From Enterobacter asburiae (GTDB lineage Bacteria > Pseudomonadota > Gammaproteobacteria > Enterobacterales > Enterobacteriaceae), in the NCBI GenBank assembly GCA_011754535.1, contig JAAQVN010000001.1, positions 4,786,334 to 4,850,333 on the forward strand: DNA of 64,000 nt, read 5' to 3'. Below are positions 53,285-63,260 of the stretch, one piece after another. A program made the translations under genes and the position numbers. Under the pieces are notes generated by a model. It was given only the letters and a program-made list of their open reading frames with translations. It searched no databases and had not been told where the DNA came from. Every line of letters begins with the position of its first letter. Positions within the stretch are counted from its first letter, which is position 1.

Positions 53285-53555
53285 ACGTTCCTTGCTACTC
53301 TGTGAGGACATGACCGGTGAACGTGCCAGGGCGGCTCAATCGCCACCGCCCTGGCGACCCGGGCTCCCGGCGGTAAATCGCCGCTTCGCGGTACCCTCAG
53401 CTTATTCCTTCAGGCTATCGGGTCGGGCATGAGCCTGCATCCCTGCAGGCCACGCCCTCTCGGCGCATCCGTGCGCCTCGCCCCGGCCTTACGGAAACGC
53501 TTCGGCGATTTACAGCCGGACCAGGGCATCGCTGAAAGCCTTAACTCGTTCTGAA
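53285..53555. other. Unrecognised GC-rich structured element
   Basis: About 270 GC-rich bases that I cannot assign. A perfect 9-bp stem CCAGGGCGG/CCGCCCTGG (53326-53334 with 53346-53354) opens it, and smaller palindromes such as CCTGCATCCCTGCAGG follow. A short frame on the plus strand (ATG at 53310, 40 codons) and a second frame ending near 53553 exist, but neither looks like a protein I know. It lies between repeats (53110-53250 and 53588-53616) in the gap between phoU and yieH, where E. coli has bgl and other genes. It could be a mobile palindromic element, an RNA or a decayed gene. Confidence 0.4.
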
Positions 53556-53587
53556 ATAAAGTTACTGCTTCTGCTTATAAATTACTG

Positions 53588-53616
53588 GGGATTCCTCAGC
53601 CCCTGGGGTGAGGGGA
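53588..53616. repeat. Partial CCCTCTCCC-family repeat end
   Basis: GGGGATTCCTCAGCCCCTGG followed by GGTGAGGGG, a degenerate end of the same repeat family, just before the yieH stop. Confidence 0.6.
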
Positions 53617-53620
53617 AAAC

Positions 53621-54286
53621 TCAGCGAGTAATATCCCATCCGCGCGCCTTCCACAGTTCCGGCAACTGCGCCAGATCGGTAAAGGTCGTTACTTTTGGAT
53701 GATCGATCGGCCTGTTGTGCGGATCGGCACAGAAGTAGAACACCTCCATCCCCGCATCAATCCCCGACTGCGCGCCCGCAGACGAGTCATCCACCAGAAT
53801 GCAGTTTTCCACGTTGACGTTCATCGCGTTTGCCGCATGGAACATCAGCGCCGGATCTGGCTTCCAGCGCTGGATATCGTAGCCGCTGAACAGTTTTTCC
53901 GAGAAATGGTGCAGCATCTCAAGCTTGCCGAGGGAGTGCTGCATTTTGCTGACCGGGCCGTTGGAGACCACACAAATCGGCACCGTCATCGCATCCAGCA
54001 GCGCGTTTGCACCGGCAATGACCTCCAGCTCAGAATCGAACAGGCGTGCGACCTCGGCGCGGTACACCGGTTCCAGATCCGCTTTTGCCAGACTGACACC
54101 GTGTTCTTTGTTAATGATGTCGATAATCTCGTAGAGCTTTACGCCCTTAAAGCGTTTGAACACCTCTTCGAGTTCCAGCGTAATGCCAAATTCCTGGAAC
54201 ATGGTGACATACGCGCGGGAACAAATGACCTCACTGTCGACCAGCGTACCGTCGCAGTCGAAAAATACCGCTTCAATTCCGGACAT
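53621..54286 (-). CDS. yieH: YieH, 6-phosphogluconate phosphatase (HAD family)
   Basis: 221 residues from ATG 54286 (MSGIEAVFFDCDGTLVDSE), the E. coli length; the frame is open six codons further. HAD motif I Asp10 and Asp12, motif II SNG and the later CILVDDSSAGAQSG acidic pair. The E. coli enzyme dephosphorylates 6-phosphogluconate and some purine phosphates. Divergent from adeP. Confidence 0.95.
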   Translation of the reverse strand: MSGIEAVFFDCDGTLVDSEVICSRAYVTMFQEFGITLELEEVFKRFKGVKLYEIIDIINKEHGVSLAKADLEPVYRAEVARLFDSELEVIAGANALLDAMTVPICVVSNGPVSKMQHSLGKLEMLHHFSEKLFSGYDIQRWKPDPALMFHAANAMNVNVENCILVDDSSAGAQSGIDAGMEVFYFCADPHNRPIDHPKVTTFTDLAQLPELWKARGWDITR

Positions 54287-54451
54287 GCCTTTCCCTTTTA
54301 ACAAGTTTAACGTTTTCGTACGGCAGTTCGCCGGGACGCAATCGTTGCCGTATAAGCAAAATCAATGAAAAAAGTATCACGTAACCGCCACTATTGTCGC
54401 ATTTTGGTATAGGATAGCGACGAATTTTCCCTCCTTGTTCGGAAATTGATG

Positions 54452-55789
54452 ATGAGTCAACAACACACTACCCAGACATCTGGTCAGGGTCTGCTTGAGC
54501 GCGTGTTTAAACTGCGCGAGCACGGCACAACGGCACGCACCGAAGTGATCGCCGGTTTCACCACCTTCCTGACGATGGTCTATATCGTTTTTGTGAACCC
54601 GCAAATTTTGGGCGTCGCTGGCATGGACACCAGCGCCGTCTTTGTAACCACCTGTCTGATTGCGGCGCTTGGCAGCATCCTGATGGGCGTGTTCGCTAAC
54701 CTGCCGGTTGCGCTGGCACCGGCAATGGGCCTGAATGCGTTCTTCGCGTTCGTGGTGGTTCAGGCGATGGGTCTGCCGTGGCAGGTTGGCATGGGTGCCA
54801 TCTTCTGGGGCGCTATTGGCCTGCTGCTGCTGACCATTTTCCGCGTGCGTTACTGGATGATTGCGAACATTCCTGTGAGCCTGCGCGTGGGTATCACCAG
54901 CGGTATCGGTCTGTTCATCGGCATGATGGGACTGAAAAACGCCGGTGTGATCGTGGCGAACCCTGAAACGCTGGTAAGCATCGGCAATCTGACCTCTCAT
55001 AACGTGCTGCTGGGCGTGCTGGGCTTCTTTATCATCGCGATCCTGGCCTCCCGCAACATTCATGCGGCGGTGCTGGTGTCCATCGTGGTGACCACCCTGC
55101 TGGGCTGGATGCTGGGTGACGTTCACTATAACGGTATCGTCTCTGCGCCTCCGAGCGTCTCTACCGTGATTGGCCATGTTGATCTGGCGGGCTCCCTGAA
55201 CCTGGGCCTGGCGGGCGTGATCTTCTCCTTCATGCTGGTCAACCTGTTTGACTCCTCCGGTACGCTGATTGGCGTGACTGACAAAGCGGGTCTGGCGGAC
55301 GAGAAAGGCAAATTCCCGCGCATGAAGCAGGCGCTGTATGTGGATAGTATCTCTTCCGTGGCGGGTTCTTTCATTGGCACCTCGTCTGTTACCGCTTACA
55401 TTGAATCCTCTTCCGGCGTCTCCGTGGGCGGCCGTACCGGCCTGACGGCGGTGGTGGTAGGTATCCTGTTCCTGCTGGTGATTTTCCTCTCTCCGCTGGC
55501 GGGTATGGTTCCACCGTATGCGGCAGCCGGCGCACTGATTTACGTGGGTGTGCTGATGACGTCGAGTCTGGCGCGCGTGAAGTGGGAAGATTTAACCGAA
55601 GCGGTGCCGGCCTTTATTACCGCCGTGATGATGCCGTTCAGCTTCTCTATCACCGAAGGTATCGCGCTGGGCTTTATCTCTTACTGCGTAATGAAGATCG
55701 GTACCGGCCGCTTCCGCGACCTCAGCCCATGCGTGATTGTCGTGGCGCTGCTGTTTGTGCTGAAGATTGTGTTTATCGACGCCAAATAA
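54452..55789 (+). CDS. adeP: AdeP (YieG/PurP) adenine permease
   Basis: 445 residues from ATG 54452, with ATG 54449 also possible. AzgA-like nucleobase:cation symporter of 12 or more helices; conserved TRTEVIAGFTTFLTMVYI-type start (here ARTEVIAGFTTFLTMVYI) and LFDSSGTLIGVTDKAGL. The E. coli protein is a high-affinity adenine transporter. A terminator follows at 55796. Confidence 0.95.
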   Translation: MSQQHTTQTSGQGLLERVFKLREHGTTARTEVIAGFTTFLTMVYIVFVNPQILGVAGMDTSAVFVTTCLIAALGSILMGVFANLPVALAPAMGLNAFFAFVVVQAMGLPWQVGMGAIFWGAIGLLLLTIFRVRYWMIANIPVSLRVGITSGIGLFIGMMGLKNAGVIVANPETLVSIGNLTSHNVLLGVLGFFIIAILASRNIHAAVLVSIVVTTLLGWMLGDVHYNGIVSAPPSVSTVIGHVDLAGSLNLGLAGVIFSFMLVNLFDSSGTLIGVTDKAGLADEKGKFPRMKQALYVDSISSVAGSFIGTSSVTAYIESSSGVSVGGRTGLTAVVVGILFLLVIFLSPLAGMVPPYAAAGALIYVGVLMTSSLARVKWEDLTEAVPAFITAVMMPFSFSITEGIALGFISYCVMKIGTGRFRDLSPCVIVVALLFVLKIVFIDAK

Positions 55790-55795
55790 ACAGCA

Positions 55796-55823
55796 AGCCC
55801 TTTTCTTCGAAAAGGGCTTTAGT
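55796..55823 (+). terminator. adeP terminator
   Basis: Stem AGCCCTTTT/AAAAGGGCT with a 5-base loop, ending in TTTAGTG; the T-run is short. Confidence 0.7.
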
Positions 55824-55830
55824 GTTTGTT

Positions 55831-55876
55831 CCCTCTCCCACAGGGAGAGGGCCAGGGTGAGGGCATCAGGCCGCAG
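55831..55876. repeat. CCCTCTCCC-type repeat between adeP and chrR
   Basis: CCCTCTCCCACAGGGAGAGG, then CCAGGG and TGAGGGCATCAGGCCGCAG. The tail is shared with copy A at 26957-26979. Confidence 0.85.
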
Positions 55877-55881
55877 TGATC

Positions 55882-56448
55882 TTACGCCTTCACCCGCTTA
55901 ATATAATCCCCAAACGCCGTTAGCTGGCCAGAGAGATGGTCACGCGTGCTCTGATCCACCACTTCACCCGTTTGCGGGTCGACCTTGTTCTGAATCACAC
56001 CGCCCATAAATTCCGGTTTGTTCATCACCATCGCATCGAGGAACACCAGGATCTGGCGCAGATGGTACTGGCAGCGCGCGCCGCCAATCGCGCCCATTGA
56101 GCTGGTCTGGATCAGTACCGGTTTGCCGGACAGCGGCTGCTCCGGTAAACGAGACAGCCAGTCGATGGCGTTCTTCAGGCCACCCGGAACCGAGTAGTTA
56201 TACTCCGGCGTGACAATGACCACGCCGTCGGCCTGGCGAATTTGCTCTGCCAGCGCCTCAACGCTCTGCGGGAACCCTTCTTCCTGCTGGACATCTGCAT
56301 CATAAAGCGGGATATCGCCAATAGATGGCAGGGCGCTAATTTCCATACCTGCCGGGGCCAGCTGCGGCAGCGTGCGGGCAACCATTCCGTTAAATGAACC
56401 TTTGCGCAGGCTTCCCAGTAACGTAACTACTTTCAACGTATCAGACAT
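55882..56448 (-). CDS. chrR: ChrR (YieF) NAD(P)H-dependent FMN quinone reductase
   Basis: 188 residues. Flavodoxin-like fold with FMN phosphate loop GSLRKGSFN (residues 12-20) and PEYNYSVPGGLKNAIDWLSR. It reduces quinones and, in E. coli, chromate and other metals; protection against oxidative stress is the likely role. Confidence 0.96.
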   Translation of the reverse strand: MSDTLKVVTLLGSLRKGSFNGMVARTLPQLAPAGMEISALPSIGDIPLYDADVQQEEGFPQSVEALAEQIRQADGVVIVTPEYNYSVPGGLKNAIDWLSRLPEQPLSGKPVLIQTSSMGAIGGARCQYHLRQILVFLDAMVMNKPEFMGGVIQNKVDPQTGEVVDQSTRDHLSGQLTAFGDYIKRVKA

Positions 56449-56484
56449 GATTACTCCTGTTTCATCATGATGACCCTGATTGGA

Positions 56485-57231
56485 TCAGCTATGGGTAAAT
56501 GCTTTTTCTGCCGGTAAACTGGTTAAACGCATCAGGCGTGCGGCGGGCTCGTTGGCGCGCTCGGGCACATCCGGAAGGCTACTCCATCCCTCTTTGCTGT
56601 CAAATTCCCAAATCTTTAGCCGTTCGATGGCAGGGCTGACTGCAACAGACCATATCAACACATCTTCTGCATCGCTGAGCGCCTCTACAAGCGTGGCTTT
56701 AGCGGCACGCAGGCGTCCGGAGCCCGGCAACAATTGCAACAGGCTGGCATCGTCTGAAGCGCATCCGCAGAGCTTGCGAATGCTCTGGCGCAGGGTGATG
56801 AGCTGGGCTCGGGCTTCAACAGGATCGTTCTGGTTGCGTACCCACAGCTTTTCATTGCTGGAAAGCGGGTAGTCATCGTGCGGGCTTGCGCCGTGGAAGC
56901 CCCGCGTCGCACGCTGAAGTTCCATATCCAGACCGCAATCGCCTTCGGTGGTCAGCGCCACGCCAATGATATTCCCCGTATAGGCAATAGAAAAACGGGG
57001 GAGTTCCGGGTCGGCAAAGACCGGTCGGCCTTCTGGTTGCGTGACGATCTCGGGCAGTTCGCTGGTGCCGTACAGCATAAACAGCATTTCTGCGAGAAGC
57101 GCTCTGGAGGCTAAAAACCGCGTCCTGCGGTGTTCGGGGAGTTTGAGTGCCTCACTGTGACAGGCTGAAGAGAGTCTTGCCGATACGAGACGTCCTTCTG
57201 TAAGTATCCCTCTTGCAAAGTGCGTTGCCAT
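56485..57231 (-). CDS. yieE: YieE, Sfp/AcpT-type 4'-phosphopantetheinyl transferase-like protein
   Basis: 248 residues (E. coli YieE 249), starting MATHFARGILTEGRLVSARL. The first magnesium-binding motif of Sfp-type transferases is present as GLDMELQR (Asp and Glu). At the place of the second motif (consensus W-T-x-K-E-A) the sequence reads ITLRQSIRK, so the usual Glu ligand is Gln and the Lys is Arg. Classical activity is therefore uncertain. It lies between chrR and yidZ as in E. coli. Confidence 0.9.
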   Translation of the reverse strand: MATHFARGILTEGRLVSARLSSACHSEALKLPEHRRTRFLASRALLAEMLFMLYGTSELPEIVTQPEGRPVFADPELPRFSIAYTGNIIGVALTTEGDCGLDMELQRATRGFHGASPHDDYPLSSNEKLWVRNQNDPVEARAQLITLRQSIRKLCGCASDDASLLQLLPGSGRLRAAKATLVEALSDAEDVLIWSVAVSPAIERLKIWEFDSKEGWSSLPDVPERANEPAARLMRLTSLPAEKAFTHS

Positions 57232-57353
57232 TTTTCGCTCCTTGATAATGGTCGTAATCGGTTAAACGGTTACATGATTATCGCTTAACTTGACTCCTGT
57301 TTTAATCAGTAAATAGGAGTAAAAGAAGCCTGAGGGCCGAACTTTACATTTTC

Positions 57354-58325
57354 TTAGGCAAAAATTGGATCGCTGCCACCGTACAACGCCTTGATGGTCT
57401 CCCGCAGCCAGAGAATTTTCGGATTATGGCTGTTCCGTTTATGCCAGATTAGCGTGAAGGGAACGGTCAGCTTTTCAGCCTGCGCTTCGTCAATGGGAAT
57501 AGGAAGCGCGATCAGCTTCCGCTGGTGGAGTTCATTGTAGTGTCGACAGTAGTGGGGAGCCGTGGCGATATAGTTATGGCCGGGCTGTGCCGCCATAAAC
57601 ATCGACTGCTCAAAGCCCGGCAAACACATGGCAATGTTTCTCTCCCGCCCCATCTCTTTTAGCACCTCATCCAGCGCCCAGGTGTCGCTCCGTTCCCAGA
57701 AGATACTGATATGGGGATAGCGCAGGAAGGTCTCCAGATTCCACTCCTCCTGCAGAGCGGGATGGTCCTCGCGTAAATAGACGCAAGGGCGGTCGCTAAA
57801 CAGGATTTCGTAGTCGATAAACCACGGCATCAGCTTCAGCAGTTCACGCGAGCGCGGGTGCGTTTCACGACCGGTGAAGCCAACGTCCACTTCCCCGCGC
57901 GTAATGGCGTCCAGTGAGTCGTAATCCCAGTGACGCACCTTCACCGTCGCCTGCGGATAACGCTGATTGACCTGCTCCAGCAGGGTGTTAAAGCGGATGA
58001 GCATCAGCGGCGTTTCGGCGGCCAGCACGAACGTTAGCCCGCCTGGCGAATCATGGTGGAATTTGTCGAGGATCTGGTTGCCGATTTGCATCCAGTCGGC
58101 CAGATCCTGCTCCAGGCTGACCGTCAGCGGGGTGGGCAGCAGCCCTAACGGCGTTTTGACAAACAGCGGGTCGTCAAACCAGTCGCGCAGCTTGGCCAGC
58201 GATTTGCTCACCGCCGACGGCGTCACGTTCATCCGCTTCGCAGCTTTGGTGACGCTGCGCTCCTGCAGCAAAAGCTGCAGGCAAAGCAACAGGTTAAGAT
58301 CGAGACTGCTGATGGGCTTCTTCAT
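57354..58325 (-). CDS. yidZ: YidZ, LysR-family regulator
   Basis: 323 residues from ATG 58325 ([20 protein letters not shown]. coli 319). N-terminal LysR helix-turn-helix ([24 protein letters not shown], about 23-46), then the effector domain. E. coli YidZ is linked to anaerobic nitric oxide protection. Its 5' end overlaps the 3' end of mdtL by 32 bases, so the two are probably coupled. Confidence 0.95.
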   Translation of the reverse strand: MKKPISSLDLNLLLCLQLLLQERSVTKAAKRMNVTPSAVSKSLAKLRDWFDDPLFVKTPLGLLPTPLTVSLEQDLADWMQIGNQILDKFHHDSPGGLTFVLAAETPLMLIRFNTLLEQVNQRYPQATVKVRHWDYDSLDAITRGEVDVGFTGRETHPRSRELLKLMPWFIDYEILFSDRPCVYLREDHPALQEEWNLETFLRYPHISIFWERSDTWALDEVLKEMGRERNIAMCLPGFEQSMFMAAQPGHNYIATAPHYCRHYNELHQRKLIALPIPIDEAQAEKLTVPFTLIWHKRNSHNPKILWLRETIKALYGGSDPIFA

Positions 58326-59469
58326 AGTGTGCCGCGGGCCGGATGACCATAAGTAAGGTGATGCAGACCATGCTACAGGCAATCAGAATCCCGATCAGCA
58401 TATTGAGCGCGTTAAGTCCGATGACTGCCGCCAGCCATATCCACAGCGACGAGCCGCAGACCTGTGCGATCCCCAGCACCGAGCTTGCCACGCCTGCCCG
58501 CAGCGAGAACGGGCCGAGCGCCTGACTCATCGCCACGCCAAAGCCAACCGAGAACCCGGCACAGATGAGGGTAATGCCCACCAGCATCACCGCATGTGAG
58601 CTGGTGGTCGCCAGGATCGCGCCTGCGGCGAGGAATAAAACCTGTGAGGTCAGCATCAATGTACGCTGGCTGAAAACATTTAGCGCAAACGGCGTCGAAA
58701 ACGAAACGGCCATACTAACCATCGCGGTTAATGCCATCACCGTTGAATACTCACCGCGATCGAAACCCATGGTCTCCATCAGCAACACCGGGGAAACGTT
58801 TACATACGTCAGGATCACCGCCACGCTTAAGGTCGTCACAGCCAGACGGCTGAGGAAAAAGCGGTTGAGAAGCTTCTCTGCCGGATGAATGGTTGCGGTA
58901 TGGCTGGAATTCTGCGAGCCCGGGTGGGTCTCTTTCAGCACGGCGATCGACAGGATAAACACCAGCGTGCCCATGGCCGCCATGGTCCAGAACAGGCTCT
59001 GCCACGGGAATTTCAGCATGATCAGATAGCCCACGACCGGAGCCAGCACCGGGATGATGCAGGTAATGCCGTTCAGCATCGAAAGCACTTTAGCGCGGCG
59101 CTGGGCGCTTAAGGTGTCGCGCAAAATCGCAAACGCCACCACGTAGCAGCCACCGGCACCAATGCCCTGGATGAACCGTCCTGCCAGGAACATGGTGCTG
59201 TTCTGCGCCTGTGAGCAGAGAAGAGAGGCCAGGGCAAAGATGATGGCACCGGTAATCGCGACGGGCTGACGGCCTGCCTTATCCGCAATTTTCCCGGCAA
59301 AGACCATCGATGACGCCATCCCCGCGAGGTAGGCCGAAAACGCGATGTGCAGCTGCGCTTCGCTGGCGCCCAGATCGCGTGCGATGTGCGGTAATCCCAC
59401 CAGATACATATCAATGCCGGACGGATAAAGAAGAACTAATGCGAAACTACAAAACAGAAAACGCGCCAT
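58294..59469 (-). CDS. mdtL: MdtL (YidY) DHA1-family multidrug transporter
   Basis: 391 residues, the E. coli length. Twelve membrane helices; motif [14 protein letters not shown] after TM2 and motif C in TM5 ([16 protein letters not shown]). In E. coli it exports chloramphenicol when overexpressed. In E. coli the tnaCAB operon lies between mnmE and mdtL; here the gap is only 111 bases. Confidence 0.95.
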   Translation of the reverse strand: MARFLFCSFALVLLYPSGIDMYLVGLPHIARDLGASEAQLHIAFSAYLAGMASSMVFAGKIADKAGRQPVAITGAIIFALASLLCSQAQNSTMFLAGRFIQGIGAGGCYVVAFAILRDTLSAQRRAKVLSMLNGITCIIPVLAPVVGYLIMLKFPWQSLFWTMAAMGTLVFILSIAVLKETHPGSQNSSHTATIHPAEKLLNRFFLSRLAVTTLSVAVILTYVNVSPVLLMETMGFDRGEYSTVMALTAMVSMAVSFSTPFALNVFSQRTLMLTSQVLFLAAGAILATTSSHAVMLVGITLICAGFSVGFGVAMSQALGPFSLRAGVASSVLGIAQVCGSSLWIWLAAVIGLNALNMLIGILIACSMVCITLLMVIRPAAHYEEAHQQSRS

Positions 59470-59536
59470 AAACCCCCCATAGATGCAGGCATGCAGGATA
59501 GGGGGTGAAAAGGAATTAGGCGAGTTGCCATTTGGA

Positions 59537-59569
59537 CAATGGTGATTTCCTGAGAGGAAATCACCATTG
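59537..59569. terminator. Perfect 15-bp inverted repeat between mnmE and mdtL
   Basis: CAATGGTGATTTCCT (59537-59551), loop GAG, AGGAAATCACCATTG (59555-59569). No T-run follows on either strand, so it may be an operator or an RNA-protecting hairpin and not a simple terminator. Confidence 0.55.
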
Positions 59570-59580
59570 ATTAGCGGGAA

Positions 59581-60945
59581 CTATTTACCAATACAGAAGC
59601 TCGAGAAGATCCTTCCCAGCAGATCGTCCGACGTAAACTCCCCGGTGATCTCGCTCAGATTCTGCTGCGCCAGACGCAGCTCTTCCGCCAGCAGCTCGCC
59701 CGCCCACGCGCCGATCAGCTGCGCTTTCCCCTGAACAAGGTGGTTCGCCGCCTCTTCCAGCGCCTGCAGGTGACGACGACGCGCCAGGAAGCCGCCTTCC
59801 ATGCTGGTATCAAAGCCCATGCTCTGCTTGAGATGGTTGCGCAGGTCGTCCACGCCTTCACCCGTACGCGCCGACAGGCGAATCAGTGAGTGACCATTCA
59901 CATCGCTGATACCCAGCGTTTCGCCGGTAACATCTGCTTTGTTACGCACCACGGTGATCGGCAGTTTGGCTGGCAGACGGGCGATAAAGTCCGGCCAGAT
60001 CTCCGCCGGGTCAACGGCGTCGGTCGTGGTGCCGTCGACCATAAACAGTACGCGGTCGGCCTGCTCGATCTCCTGCCAGGCGCGTTCGATACCGATGCGT
60101 TCCACTTCATCGCTGGCATCGCGCAGACCCGCGGTATCAATGATATGCAGCGGCATCCCGTCGATGTGGATATGCTCGCGCAGCACGTCGCGGGTGGTGC
60201 CGGCAATGTCGGTCACGATCGCCGCTTCACGGCCCGCCAGGGCGTTCAACAGGCTCGATTTCCCGGCGTTAGGGCGACCAGCAATGACCACCTTCATCCC
60301 TTCACGCAGCAGGCTGCCCTGGCGCGCTTCGGCACGCACGGCGTCGAGATCGTTCATCACCTGGTTGAGCTGGGCTTCGATTTTACCGTCAGAGAGGAAG
60401 TCGATTTCCTCGTCCGGGAAATCGATAGCCGCCTCCACGTAGATCCTGAGGTGAGTAAGTGCTTCCACAAGATGATTTACGCGTGCGGAGAATGCCCCCT
60501 GCAGCGAGTTAAGCGCGGAGCGTGCCGCCTGTTCCGAACTGGCGTCGATCAGGTCTGCAATCGCTTCTGCTTGCGCCAGGTCGAGCTTGTCGTTGAGGAA
60601 AGCACGTTCGGAGAACTCGCCTGGCTTCGCAATGCGCAGGCCTGGCAGGGTCAGAATACGTCTTAACAGCAGGTCGAGGATAACCGGGCCACCGTGGCCC
60701 TGCAGCTCCAGCACGTCTTCGCCGGTGAAGGAGTTCGGGCCGGGGAACCACAGCGCAATGCCCTGGTCCAGCGGCGTGCCGTCGGCATCTTTAAACGGCA
60801 GGTAATCAGCGTAGCGCGGCTTTGGCAGTTTACCCAGCACCGCTTCGGCCACCTCGCGCGCCTTCAGGCCGGAGATACGCAGAATGCCTACACCACCGCG
60901 TCCCGGTGGGGTTGCCTGGGCGACGATAGTGTCGTTATGGCTCAT
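59581..60945 (-). CDS. mnmE: MnmE (TrmE) tRNA modification GTPase
   Basis: 454 residues. N-terminal folate-binding domain ([21 protein letters not shown]), then a GTPase domain with G1 GRPNAGKS, G2 DIAGTTRD, G3 DTAGLRD and G4 NKAD, ending in the family C terminus CIGK. Partner of MnmG in wobble uridine modification. Promoter region lies between the yidC terminator and its ATG. Confidence 0.98.
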   Translation of the reverse strand: MSHNDTIVAQATPPGRGGVGILRISGLKAREVAEAVLGKLPKPRYADYLPFKDADGTPLDQGIALWFPGPNSFTGEDVLELQGHGGPVILDLLLRRILTLPGLRIAKPGEFSERAFLNDKLDLAQAEAIADLIDASSEQAARSALNSLQGAFSARVNHLVEALTHLRIYVEAAIDFPDEEIDFLSDGKIEAQLNQVMNDLDAVRAEARQGSLLREGMKVVIAGRPNAGKSSLLNALAGREAAIVTDIAGTTRDVLREHIHIDGMPLHIIDTAGLRDASDEVERIGIERAWQEIEQADRVLFMVDGTTTDAVDPAEIWPDFIARLPAKLPITVVRNKADVTGETLGISDVNGHSLIRLSARTGEGVDDLRNHLKQSMGFDTSMEGGFLARRRHLQALEEAANHLVQGKAQLIGAWAGELLAEELRLAQQNLSEITGEFTSDDLLGRIFSSFCIGK

Positions 60946-60966
60946 GGTTGGTCTCGTTCAATACAA

Positions 60967-60998
60967 ATAAAAAAGGCGGTCAATCGACCGCCCTTATT
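60967..60998 (-). terminator. yidC terminator
   Basis: Minus-strand stem GGCGGTC/GACCGCC with a 4-base loop, followed by a run of six T. Confidence 0.9.
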
Positions 60999-61017
60999 TT
61001 AGCGTTAACTTACCGAA

Positions 61018-62661
61018 TCAGGACTTTTTCTTTTCGCGGCTATGCAGGCCACGTTTTTCCAGACCACGGTAAATCAGCTGCTGCTGGATGATGGTCACCA
61101 GGTTGCTGACGATATAGTACAGCACCAGACCTGACGGGAACCACAGGAAGAACACGGTGAAGATGACCGGCATAAAGGTCATGATCTTCTGCTGCATCGG
61201 GTCGGTCACGGTGGTCGGCGACATCTTCTGGATGAAGAACATCGTCACGCCCATCAGGATCGGCAGGATGTAGTACGGGTCCTGTGCGGACAGGTCATGG
61301 ATCCACAGGGCGAACGGCGCGTGGCGCAGCTCAACGGAACCCATCAGCATGTAGTACAGCGCAAGGAAGATTGGCATCTGAATCAGCAGCGGGAAGCAAC
61401 CACCCAACGGGTTCACTTTCTCTGCTTTATACAGGGCCATCATTTCCTGGCTCTGACGCTGTTTGTCATCGCCCAGACGCTCACGCATCGCCTGAATCTT
61501 CGGCTGCAGCATGCGCATCTTCGCCATGGAGGTGTACTGCGCTTTGGTCAGCGGGTACATGATGCCACGAACGATGAAGGTGATAACGATGATGGAGAAG
61601 CCCCAGTTACCCAGGAAGCTGTGGATGAACTTCAGCAGCTTAAACAGCGGCTGAGAGATGAACCACAACCAGCCGTAATCCACGGTCAGATCCAGGTGCG
61701 GCGCGACGGCTGCCATTTTGTCCTGGATTTCCGGACCGACCCACAGGGTGCTTGCCAGCTTACCGGTTTGACCCGGCTGAACCAGAACCGGCTGTGATTT
61801 ATAGCCGATGGCTGCAATACCGTTGCCCAGGTTCGCGGTGTAGAAGTTATTGGTACCGTCGTTATTTGGGATCCATGCCGTTGCGAAATACTGTTGCAGC
61901 ATTGCTACCCAACCGCCTTTGGAGCTGACGTTCAGGTTTTCGTTATCGGCAATGGTGTCGAATTTGTATTTCTCGTACTTCGCGTCAGGCGTGGAGTACG
62001 CCGCGCCACGGAAGGTATGCAGCGCAAAGTTGCTGCTTCCGGTGTCACGGTGAGAAGGCAGATTGATGGACTGCTTCAGCTGACCGAAGGTAGACAGTTC
62101 CAGCGGTTTCGCACCGGCGTTCTGTACGCTGTAGCCCACGTTCACCGCATACTCACCGCGTTTCAGAGTGAAGGTTTTGGTGAAGGTGTTGCCTGCCGCG
62201 TCGGTGTAGGTCATCGGGATAACGAGTTCGTTCTGGCCGTCAGCCAGCACAAAGGTGTCGTTGTCGACGTTATACAGTGGACGCGCGCCGTTAGCCGGGT
62301 TATCCGGGCCATCACGACCGGTCAGGCCGCTCTGCGCCTGATACAGGAACTCCGGTGTGGTTTCCAGTAACTGGAACGGTTCGTTAGACTTCAGCTCTTT
62401 CGGGTAGGTCAACAGCAGCGCCTGCTCAACATCACCACCACGGGTGTTGATAGTCAGCTCAAGCACATCGGTCTTAACCGTAATCTGTTTCCCCTGGCCA
62501 CTGGCCGGTACGCCCTGGTCGGCGGCGCTACCCGCTGCGGTGGTCGTAGTCTGCGTGGTCTGCTGCTGGGGTTGAGGATTTTTATCCTGCTCCCATGCCT
62601 GCCAGATCATGAAAGACACGAACAACAAAGCGATGATAAGAAGATTGCGTTGCGAATCCAT
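61018..62661 (-). CDS. yidC: YidC membrane protein insertase
   Basis: 547 residues (E. coli 548). An N-terminal membrane anchor ([18 protein letters not shown]), a large periplasmic domain, then five membrane helices with the cytoplasmic loop [18 protein letters not shown] and [17 protein letters not shown]. It inserts inner-membrane proteins, including subunit c of the ATP synthase encoded by atpE here. It is the last gene of the rpmH-rnpA-yidD-yidC cluster. Confidence 0.98.
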   Translation of the reverse strand: MDSQRNLLIIALLFVSFMIWQAWEQDKNPQPQQQTTQTTTTAAGSAADQGVPASGQGKQITVKTDVLELTINTRGGDVEQALLLTYPKELKSNEPFQLLETTPEFLYQAQSGLTGRDGPDNPANGARPLYNVDNDTFVLADGQNELVIPMTYTDAAGNTFTKTFTLKRGEYAVNVGYSVQNAGAKPLELSTFGQLKQSINLPSHRDTGSSNFALHTFRGAAYSTPDAKYEKYKFDTIADNENLNVSSKGGWVAMLQQYFATAWIPNNDGTNNFYTANLGNGIAAIGYKSQPVLVQPGQTGKLASTLWVGPEIQDKMAAVAPHLDLTVDYGWLWFISQPLFKLLKFIHSFLGNWGFSIIVITFIVRGIMYPLTKAQYTSMAKMRMLQPKIQAMRERLGDDKQRQSQEMMALYKAEKVNPLGGCFPLLIQMPIFLALYYMLMGSVELRHAPFALWIHDLSAQDPYYILPILMGVTMFFIQKMSPTTVTDPMQQKIMTFMPVIFTVFFLWFPSGLVLYYIVSNLVTIIQQQLIYRGLEKRGLHSREKKKS

Positions 62662-62663
62662 CG

Positions 62664-62921
62664 TTAGTGTTCTCTGGTATCAAAAGGTCCTGGGGGGACG
62701 GGGTCGTCTCCACCGGGGTGTAAAGGGTGGCATTTTAATACGCGTTTCACCGTCAACCAACTGCCTTTTATCACTCCAAACCTGCGCAATGCCTCAATTC
62801 CGTAGCTTGAGCATGTTGGTGTGAAACGGCAGTGCGGCCCGAGTAGCGGACTAATCAGGCGTTGATAGACCCGAATGAGGGCTATCAGGACCCGTGAGCC
62901 AGGCGACAGTGGCGGCGCCAT
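62664..62921 (-). CDS. yidD: YidD membrane protein insertion efficiency factor
   Basis: 85 residues, as in E. coli. Conserved cysteines in [19 protein letters not shown] and CHPLHPGG, and an N-terminal amphipathic stretch. It helps insertion via YidC. It overlaps the rnpA 3' end by 37 bases and ends 2 bases before yidC. Confidence 0.96.
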
Positions 62922-63244
62922 AATTTTTCCAACGCTTCCGAGAGAGCACGGTTATCGAGGTCGGCAACCCCCTTTTTAGCCACCACCACGAAATCCATAG
63001 AAGGCAGTTCGTGCTGACGTAAACGGAAGCTTTCACGCGTCAGACGTTTAATCCGGTTGCGTTCATGCGCACGCTTAACGTTTTTCTTAGCGACTGTGAG
63101 ACCGATGCGGGGATGCCCCAGCGAATTTTGGCGGCCGAGGATGGTGATTTGCGGCGTGCCAGCCCGTTGTGGCTGCTGGAAGACGAAAGTGAAATGAGTG
63201 GGAGTTAACAAACGTAACTCCCTGGGAAATGCTAGCTTAACCAC
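62885..63244 (-). CDS. rnpA: RnpA, RNase P protein subunit
   Basis: 119 residues from a GTG start, as in E. coli. RNR motif in [15 protein letters not shown] and a basic surface. It aids the catalytic RNA in 5' processing of tRNA precursors. It lies 16 bases after rpmH, with which it is co-transcribed. Confidence 0.98.
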
Positions 63245-63260
63245 TCAGGGGTTAGCTTTA

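Noticed and set aside
54377..55177. 266-codon His/Gln-rich ORF antisense to adeP
   Set aside because: It is the shadow of a hydrophobic membrane protein gene; such low-complexity polar products are typical of that.
59537..59569. IS element terminal repeat
   Set aside because: The arms are only 3 bases apart, with no transposase and no target duplication.
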